In this document: piece by piece, positions 1-3,779 of the stretch
Position numbering within the stretch: position 1 is the stretch's first letter
How the letters are laid out: every line of letters starts with the position of its first letter
NCBI GenBank assembly: GCA_007135435.1
Contig: SLIW01000053.1
Coordinates: 1 to 5,608, forward strand
Reading direction: 5' to 3'
DNA length: 5,608 nucleotides
Origin: Natronomonas sp.
Lineage (GTDB): Archaea > Halobacteriota > Halobacteria > Halobacteriales > Haloarculaceae
Translations under genes and position numbers: made by a program
Notes under the pieces: generated by a model
The model's database searches: none
Told to the model about the DNA's origin: nothing
The model's input: the letters and a program-made list of their open reading frames with translations, nothing else

Positions 1-384
1 CGAGGGGTCGGCTCCGGATGGGTCCACGACCCCCGTCTCGACGAGGATCGTCCCCAGGGCGATGATGCCGTGGCCACACATCGTGCTGTAGCCGTCGTTG
101 TGCATGAACAACACGCCCACGTCGGCCTCCGACGCCGAGGGCTCGACGAGCACCGCGCCGTACATGTCGGCGTGACCGCGGGGCTCCCACATCAGCGCCG
201 TCCGGAATTCGTCGGAGGCCTCTCGGAGGTGGCGGCGCTTCTCGAGCACCGTCTCGCCCGCGAGCTCAGGGAACCCGTCGACCACGAGCCGTAACGGCTC
301 GCCCCCGGCGTGAGCGTCGATCGTCTGGATGGTCGTCCACCCCTCCGGGGCGGACCACTCGAGGTCCGCGGGGAACGTCTGCAT
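1..384 (-). CDS. Proline racemase family enzyme, probably trans-3-hydroxy-L-proline dehydratase (N-terminal part, cut by window edge)
   Basis: The first 128 codons are visible; the family is usually about 330-350 residues, so the C-terminal lobe lies beyond position 1. Family landmarks are HAGGEPLRLV (residues 25-34), EPRGHADMYGAVLV (67-80) and HNDGYSTMCGHGIIALG (95-111). C103 in MCGH is the first catalytic residue, which abstracts or donates the alpha proton. From memory the segments resemble human L3HYPDH (catalytic Cys104) more than bacterial proline racemase, so dehydration of trans-3-hydroxy-L-proline to a pyrroline is the preferred role. The second active-site residue, Thr in dehydratases and Cys in racemases/epimerases, is not in the window, so the reaction cannot be fixed. 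The protein is probably cytoplasmic. ATG at 384 is preferred; an in-frame GTG at 405 is possible, and the frame closes at TAG (417-415). No good Shine-Dalgarno site is seen. A weak TATA-like CTATTAG lies about 34 nt upstream of the ATG. Confidence 0.88.
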   Translation of the reverse strand, partial: MQTFPADLEWSAPEGWTTIQTIDAHAGGEPLRLVVDGFPELAGETVLEKRRHLREASDEFRTALMWEPRGHADMYGAVLVEPSASEADVGVLFMHNDGYSTMCGHGIIALGTILVETGVVDPSGADPS

Positions 385-418
385 GGTGACGTCCGCGTAC
401 TCCACGGCGCGGCACTAA

Positions 419-474
419 TAGACTCCCACTCCGAGACTCCCACTCCGAGACTCCCGCTCCGAGACTCCTGCTAC
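419..474. repeat. Four-unit 14-bp tandem repeat overlapping a stop codon
   Basis: Four consecutive 14-bp units start at 419, 433, 447 and 461 with plus-strand consensus GAGACTCCCACTCC. The second unit matches it fully; the others differ at one to three positions. The array fills most of the short gap between the beta-propeller gene and the proline racemase family gene, and its last unit contains the propeller stop codon (TAG, 473-471). On the transcribed strand the unit reads GGAGTGGGAGTCTC, so it is purine-rich and Shine-Dalgarno-like. It is not a dyad, so it does not look like a hairpin terminator. It may simply be a minisatellite from replication slippage. Confidence 0.85.
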
Positions 475-1868
475 GACCGTTCGACGATCGTCCCGTCCGC
501 CCCGACCGCGACGGCTCGTCCGTGTCCGAGGGCGACCCCTTCGAACGGCCCGGGCTCGGGGAGCACCGTGCGGTCCCAGTCGGTGGCACCAGCCCGTCCG
601 TCCTGGGATTCGTAGACGGCCTCGCCGCCGCAGGCGAGGCGGATGCCATCGCGGAGGGTTACCGCCGCCAGCGGATCCTCCCCGAGGCGGACCGGGGTCC
701 AGGTACCGTCGTCGCGACGGTGGAGGACACCGTCGTCCGCAACGACCACGACTGTCGGATCGTCGTCGCCGAACGCGCCGGCACCGACGTCCGTCAGGGT
801 CCCGTCGACGTCTTCGACGCCGATCCGCTGGAAGGTCTCCCCGCCGTCGGTCGTCTCGAAGACGCCGTCGTTGGTGTCGCAGGCGTAGCCGACGGACGCG
901 TTCGCGAGCGTGACACCACTCAGGCTCGAGCCACTGCCGGGTTTCACCGGCGCGTCCCAGGCGACCTCCCCGTCGCGGTACCGCCCGCGGAGGACCTCTC
1001 CGGAGCCGTTGACCAGCAGGACGACCTCGTCGTCGGCAGACCCGCCGACGGCGACGTCGGTCCAGTTGTCCGTCAGGTCCCTCGGTGCGGAGCGGTCGAC
1101 GTGCCGTCCCGTCTCGGCGTCGAGGCGGGCCACCGCCCCTCCGTCGCCGGCGATCCAGACCGCCTCGCCGTCGTCGGTCGCGTCGGCGCCCCGCAGGGTC
1201 CGGGAGTCGGCCGCCGGGCCGTCGGCGAGGACGACGTCCCACCCGCAACCGCCGTCGACGAAGACCACGCCGTCGGCGCCGACCGCGTACGCGCCCGTTT
1301 CGGCGACAGTTACGTCGAACAGCGTCGCGTCCGTCGGGGACTCGGCTGTCGTCCAGGTCGCCCCGGCAGTCCGACCAGTTCCGGTGTCCCGGTCGCTATC
1401 GGTGTCGGTGTCCGTATCGGAGTCGGTGTCGGAATCAGTGTCCGTATCGGAGTCGGTGTCGGAATCAGTGTCCGTATCGGTGTCGGTGTCGGTATCGCTG
1501 TCCGTTTCAGAGTCGCTCTCAGAGACGGTACCGCTCGTCGATCCGAGCTGTGGATTCCGGTCCCCGTTCGGGGCCGTACTGGGATTCCCGCCCGCGCCTG
1601 CCTCCGGAGCCGTATCGGCTTCCGCTGGAGTTCCCTCGACCGGCTCACCCTCGATCTCAGCCCTCCCCACGGAGGCTCCCCTCCCCGTGAGATAGAGCGC
1701 GACCGGAGGGACGACGTAGACAGCGACGGCGACCGCCGCGAAGCCACGGTGGACGAACGTGAGCATCCCGAAGGCAGTCAACGCGGCGGTCGCGACCGCG
1801 TGCTGCCAGCTCCTCGCGTACTGCCGGAAGAACGAACCGAACCCGTCGGAGGCCTCCGGTCTCGTCAT
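471..1868 (-). CDS. Membrane-anchored protein with Ser/Thr-Asp repeat stalk and C-terminal beta-propeller (BNR/YCF48-like repeats)
   Basis: The protein is 465 residues from ATG 1868; an adjacent in-frame GTG at 1871 would add one. Numbering here follows the GTG. The N-terminus has no cleavable signal and holds two hydrophobic segments, about 24-40 and 44-62, separated by HRG, which suggests a membrane hairpin. Residues 65-115 form an Ala/Glu/Pro/Gly-rich linker. Residues 117-162 are almost pure alternating Asp with Ser or Thr. The rest (about 170-466) has about seven repeats of roughly 40 residues with motifs such as AYAVGADGVVFVD, VWIAGDGGAVARLD, TTDGGETFQ (an Asp-box) and AVAVGADGTIVERS. 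This is typical of a seven-bladed propeller closed by N- and C-terminal strands. The likely role is binding or display at the membrane; no catalytic site or ligand is evident. Arg residues on both sides of the hairpin leave it unclear whether the propeller is cytoplasmic or extracellular. The Ser-Asp stalk resembles cell-surface linkers and favours the outside. Specific function unknown. Confidence 0.85.
   Translation of the reverse strand: MTRPEASDGFGSFFRQYARSWQHAVATAALTAFGMLTFVHRGFAAVAVAVYVVPPVALYLTGRGASVGRAEIEGEPVEGTPAEADTAPEAGAGGNPSTAPNGDRNPQLGSTSGTVSESDSETDSDTDTDTDTDTDSDTDSDTDTDSDTDSDTDTDTDSDRDTGTGRTAGATWTTAESPTDATLFDVTVAETGAYAVGADGVVFVDGGCGWDVVLADGPAADSRTLRGADATDDGEAVWIAGDGGAVARLDAETGRHVDRSAPRDLTDNWTDVAVGGSADDEVVLLVNGSGEVLRGRYRDGEVAWDAPVKPGSGSSLSGVTLANASVGYACDTNDGVFETTDGGETFQRIGVEDVDGTLTDVGAGAFGDDDPTVVVVADDGVLHRRDDGTWTPVRLGEDPLAAVTLRDGIRLACGGEAVYESQDGRAGATDWDRTVLPEPGPFEGVALGHGRAVAVGADGTIVERS
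1411..1500. repeat. 30-bp in-frame tandem repeat encoding the Ser/Thr-Asp stalk
   Basis: Positions 1411-1440 and 1441-1470 are identical 30-bp copies. A third copy at 1471-1500 matches at 26 of 30 positions, and more decayed copies follow on both sides. Each copy encodes ten residues on the minus strand and is itself built from 6-bp GACTCC/GACACC-type steps (Asp-Ser, Asp-Thr). The exact duplication indicates recent expansion, so stalk length probably varies among strains. Confidence 0.9.
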
Positions 1869-2051
1869 CACTCCACCTACGGCGGCCAGACAGTCAACCC
1901 CTTCGAAGGCCAGGACCGGTCCGGTGGGACGTTGCTACGTACGGTATTCGTCCACGGACCTCCAGCGAGGCAACAACAGACGGATCTGGCATCCGACGGA
2001 CGTCCACGACCGAGACCAAATCACCGACGAATCCTGGTCAGGCGCCCGACC
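1869..2051. other. Intergenic region between PIN gene and beta-propeller gene
   Basis: This 183-bp stretch has no convincing ORF or RNA gene. It holds two perfect 10-bp palindromes, CCTTCGAAGG (1900-1909) and GGACCGGTCC (1913-1922), three bases apart, about 30-55 bp upstream of the propeller start. They could be a regulatory site or part of a terminator. No T-tract follows on the minus strand, so a terminator is not supported. GAATACC on the minus strand near 1944-1950 is a poor TATA candidate. Just before the start, AGGTGGAGTG is a weak Shine-Dalgarno match. The gap suggests the propeller gene is transcribed separately from the CARF-PIN pair. Confidence 0.4.
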
Positions 2052-3083
2052 TCAGTCCGTGGTCGCCTCCTCGAACGCCTCGATGATCGCGAGATCCCGC
2101 TCAAGGATGCCTTCTACCTTCGGGCTCCGACAGTCGCACGTCAGGTGCTCGTCGTGCCAGTCCTGGCCGCCCTTCCCCTTCCAGACGCCGTAGAGCGTCA
2201 CCTTCGGGAGCTCGAGGACGCCGAACAGGACCGTCAGGACGTACAGCGTGTCCCTGATCTGGGCCCACGAACCGGTGAGTGAGCCCGGGAGTCGATCGGG
2301 GAACTCGACGCGCTGGGCCCTGATCCGGTGAGCCCGCGCCCGCTCGACGAAGTCCCGGTCGTTGCTGAACAGCAGCACCGTCTTCCGGTTCTCGCGCTGG
2401 TACTCGTCGATCGCGCCGACGATGCTGTCGTCCTCGCGCTCGGAGGCGACCTCGTCGGCGTAGCGGTGGTCCCGGAGTTTTCGGTAGTACGTCTCGCCGA
2501 GGCGTCCCTCACGTTGCGGCCCGGCGGGCTGGTTCCACAGCTCCTCGAACTCGGGCCCGAATGCCGACTCCACCGGTCCGGTGTTGGACCGCTTCTGGTC
2601 CCAGTCGAGCTCGTCCCGGACGCCGGTCACGACCACGAACCCGTTGACGACCCCGTCTCGCTCCGGGACGAGCTCGAGGACGTCGGCGATCCGCCACGCG
2701 AGGAGGTTCGTGTCGAACCCCGCGACGACCGGCTGATGCCCGGCGGAGAGGTCGGGGTGGCCGTTCGCCTCGACGAACTCCTCGATCGCCGACGCGTTCG
2801 CCGGCGGGAGCAGCCCGCCCGCGAAGAACGCGTTCGTGTACGAGCGTGCGCCGGGGAGCTCGGTAACGGCGGGTGGGCCGTGGTCGACGTCGACGGCGTT
2901 CCGGACGTCCTGGTACGCCTCCGTGTCGAGCGTCATGTCGACGGCGCTCGCGTCGGCCGCATCCAGCGTGATCTCGATGAGCGTCCCCACGTCGTCGCTC
3001 GGATGGCTGACCGGGACGGTCGTCGTCCCCGTCTCGGCGAGGGCGTTCAGGAGGACCGTCAGGTGCGGTCTGGCGATCTTCAT
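2052..3083 (-). CDS. PIN-domain ribonuclease, partner of the adjacent CARF-like gene
   Basis: The protein is 343 residues. Residues about 118-262 carry a PIN (VapC/FEN-like) fold: GFDTNLL with D124 after the first strand, TGVRDELDW with E158, an acidic helix around GAIDEYQ (D226, E227), and FSNDRDFVERARAHRIRAQRVE with D242 and D244. These acids match the metal-binding set that supports Mg/Mn-dependent RNA cleavage. The PIN core is flanked by about 118 N-terminal residues that I do not recognise and an unusual C-terminal region of about 80 residues. That region has a hydrophobic stretch LYVLTVLFGVLELPKVTLYG (280-299), the basic segment KGKGG and a CDC pair (316-318). The ATG overlaps the stop of the CARF-like gene in ATGA and has a strong internal Shine-Dalgarno, so the two proteins are almost certainly co-expressed. 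The protein is much longer than a typical VapC toxin (about 130 residues), and no small VapB-like antitoxin is visible. RNA as substrate is inferred from the family; DNA is possible. Confidence 0.78.
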   Translation of the reverse strand: MKIARPHLTVLLNALAETGTTTVPVSHPSDDVGTLIEITLDAADASAVDMTLDTEAYQDVRNAVDVDHGPPAVTELPGARSYTNAFFAGGLLPPANASAIEEFVEANGHPDLSAGHQPVVAGFDTNLLAWRIADVLELVPERDGVVNGFVVVTGVRDELDWDQKRSNTGPVESAFGPEFEELWNQPAGPQREGRLGETYYRKLRDHRYADEVASEREDDSIVGAIDEYQRENRKTVLLFSNDRDFVERARAHRIRAQRVEFPDRLPGSLTGSWAQIRDTLYVLTVLFGVLELPKVTLYGVWKGKGGQDWHDEHLTCDCRSPKVEGILERDLAIIEAFEEATTD

Positions 3084-3556
3084 CCGAGCTCCTCCGTGAA
3101 GTCGTACAGCTCCACCCCGGTGTGAGGGATGTCGGGGTAGCTCTGCCCGTAGTGCTCCGACCCCTTCAGGTAGAGGTAGAAGACGTGGTCCGCGCCGTAG
3201 CGGATGCCGGAGGTGAACGCGATCGCGGACATGAACTTGCGTCCCGGGGTGATGTCGACCGCGACGTCGCCGTCGTCGACCGTCACCGCCTCGATCGCGT
3301 CGCGGATGTGCGCGTGGATCCGCGTGAAGTCGACCTCGCTGTCGAGCGTGGTCACGTTGATCTCGGGCGTCGCTCCACCGTAGGCCTCGACGATCGTCGT
3401 ACAGAGTTCGAGCGCCCGTTCGATCTCCTCCTCGACGCCCGGGTTCTCGATGACGTACAGCGTGTCGGGGACGAACCCCCGATGGCACGCGGCGTTGAGC
3501 GGGTTGGCGACCGCCCGCACGTGGGGGCTCGCGGTCGTGATCCAGGCCGTCGTCAT
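3080..3556 (-). CDS. Stand-alone CARF-like (CRISPR-associated Rossmann fold) sensor protein
   Basis: The protein is 158 residues. It begins with a beta strand and short loop, AWITTASPH (4-12), followed by a helix, then a second strand DTLYVIENP (31-39). A later strand and loop, VAVDITPGRKFMSAIAF (98-114), has D101, T103, G105, R106 and K107. This D-x-T-x-G-x-K-x-M arrangement is the hallmark loop of Csm6/Csx1/Card1-type CARF domains, where it contacts cyclic oligoadenylate. S10 in the first loop is placed like the ligand-contact or catalytic Ser of some CARF ring nucleases. Length fits one CARF domain with no fused effector. It probably dimerises, as CARF domains do, and either senses a cyclic nucleotide for the downstream PIN protein or degrades the signal. 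ATG 3556 is chosen because a TATA box sits 26 bp upstream, fitting a leaderless transcript; no Shine-Dalgarno is present. The CARF call rests on motif and predicted strand order, not on a database search. Confidence 0.75.
   Translation of the reverse strand: MTTAWITTASPHVRAVANPLNAACHRGFVPDTLYVIENPGVEEEIERALELCTTIVEAYGGATPEINVTTLDSEVDFTRIHAHIRDAIEAVTVDDGDVAVDITPGRKFMSAIAFTSGIRYGADHVFYLYLKGSEHYGQSYPDIPHTGVELYDFTEELG
3089..3095 (-). promoter_or_regulatory. Shine-Dalgarno site for the PIN gene inside the CARF gene
   Basis: On the minus strand GGAGGAG ends 5 nt before the PIN-gene ATG (3083); the GGAGG core is at 7 nt. It lies within the last codons of the CARF-like gene. With the ATGA overlap this supports translational coupling plus independent ribosome loading, and fixes the PIN start at 3083 rather than further upstream in the open frame. 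Confidence 0.8.
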
Positions 3557-3558
3557 AC

Positions 3559-3573
3559 GGTCACATGGTGACC
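3559..3573. promoter_or_regulatory. Palindromic operator candidate, proximal copy
   Basis: GGTCACATGGTGACC is a perfect 6-3-6 inverted repeat. It lies between the TATA box and the CARF ATG, ending 2 bp from the start codon, so a bound dimer would cover the transcription start region and act as a repressor. It resembles the palindrome at 3589-3603 in half-site (G-K-TCAC), spacer length and flanking bases (C on one side, AC on the other). Confidence 0.65.
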
Positions 3574-3578
3574 ACCCG

Positions 3579-3585
3579 TAATATA
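3579..3585 (-). promoter_or_regulatory. TATA box of the CARF-PIN operon
   Basis: The minus strand reads TATATTA, the most AT-rich block in the surrounding GC-rich intergenic DNA. Its centre is 26 bp upstream of the first base of the CARF ATG. This is the usual archaeal spacing from TATA to transcription start and implies a leaderless mRNA starting at or very near the ATG. The upstream GAACGAC could serve as a weak BRE. Confidence 0.75.
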
Positions 3586-3588
3586 GTC

Positions 3589-3603
3589 GTTCACGCGGTG
3601 AAC
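3589..3603. promoter_or_regulatory. Palindromic operator candidate, distal copy
   Basis: GTTCACGCGGTGAAC is a perfect 6-3-6 inverted repeat just upstream of the TATA box, over the BRE/TFB region. Its centre (3596) is 30 bp from the centre of the proximal palindrome (3566), about three helical turns, and the TATA centre (3582) is almost at the midpoint. Two regulator dimers would sit on the same DNA face and bracket the TBP site. Confidence 0.65.
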
Positions 3604-3615
3604 ACGGCGTCGGGA

Positions 3616-3755
3616 TTGGTGATGGTGGACCGACGATGGTGGACCGAAGACTGCGGTCCCACGTTGACAGGCCGACGATCGCGGTGCCATATCGACGGTC
3701 CGGCGATCGCGGTCCGACTTTCCCAGGCCAACAGTCACGGTCCCGCGGTCACGAG
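3616..3755. repeat. Degenerate 14-bp tandem repeat array between recJ and the CARF gene
   Basis: Cutting this stretch into 14-bp steps gives ten units that mostly begin with CC and end near GGT, consensus CCGACGATCGCGGT. The unit at 3672-3685 is the consensus and 3700-3713 differs by one base. By hand count 3630-3643 and 3644-3657 match at 11 of 14, and the others at 6 to 10. Strong and weak units partly alternate, which suggests an older 28-bp period. A separate view is the direct repeat GATGGTGGACCGA at 3621-3633 and 3635-3647. No credible ORF is present; 14 is not a multiple of three, and the frames that stay open give low-complexity Arg/Ser-rich products. The array sits upstream of the CARF promoter and just after the recJ stop. 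Its function is unknown. Confidence 0.55.
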
Positions 3756-3779
3756 AGCTCCGCTCCTGGGACCTCCACC

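Noticed and set aside
1900..1922. Terminator hairpin formed by CCTTCGAAGG and GGACCGGTCC
   Set aside because: Each is a loop-less palindrome that would form a poor hairpin, no T-tract follows on the minus strand, and they lie nearer the propeller start than the PIN stop.
522..2282. 586-codon open frame on the plus strand opposite the propeller gene, a gap and part of the PIN gene
   Set aside because: It crosses two genes and an intergenic region with no domain. The opposite strand has coherent membrane, repeat and propeller features.
3084..3488. Extended upstream start of the PIN frame at 3488
   Set aside because: The extension lies inside the CARF gene in another frame and translates to Arg/Gly/His-rich sequence. 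ATG 3083 has the ATGA overlap and a good Shine-Dalgarno.
2052..3556. Ordinary VapBC toxin-antitoxin pair
   Set aside because: The upstream protein has a Rossmann/CARF-like strand order and DITPGRKFM loop rather than an AbrB- or RHH-type antitoxin, and the PIN protein is far larger than VapC.
3616..3755. CRISPR array beside the CARF gene
   Set aside because: The 14-bp units are contiguous and degenerate, with no conserved repeat/unique spacer alternation.
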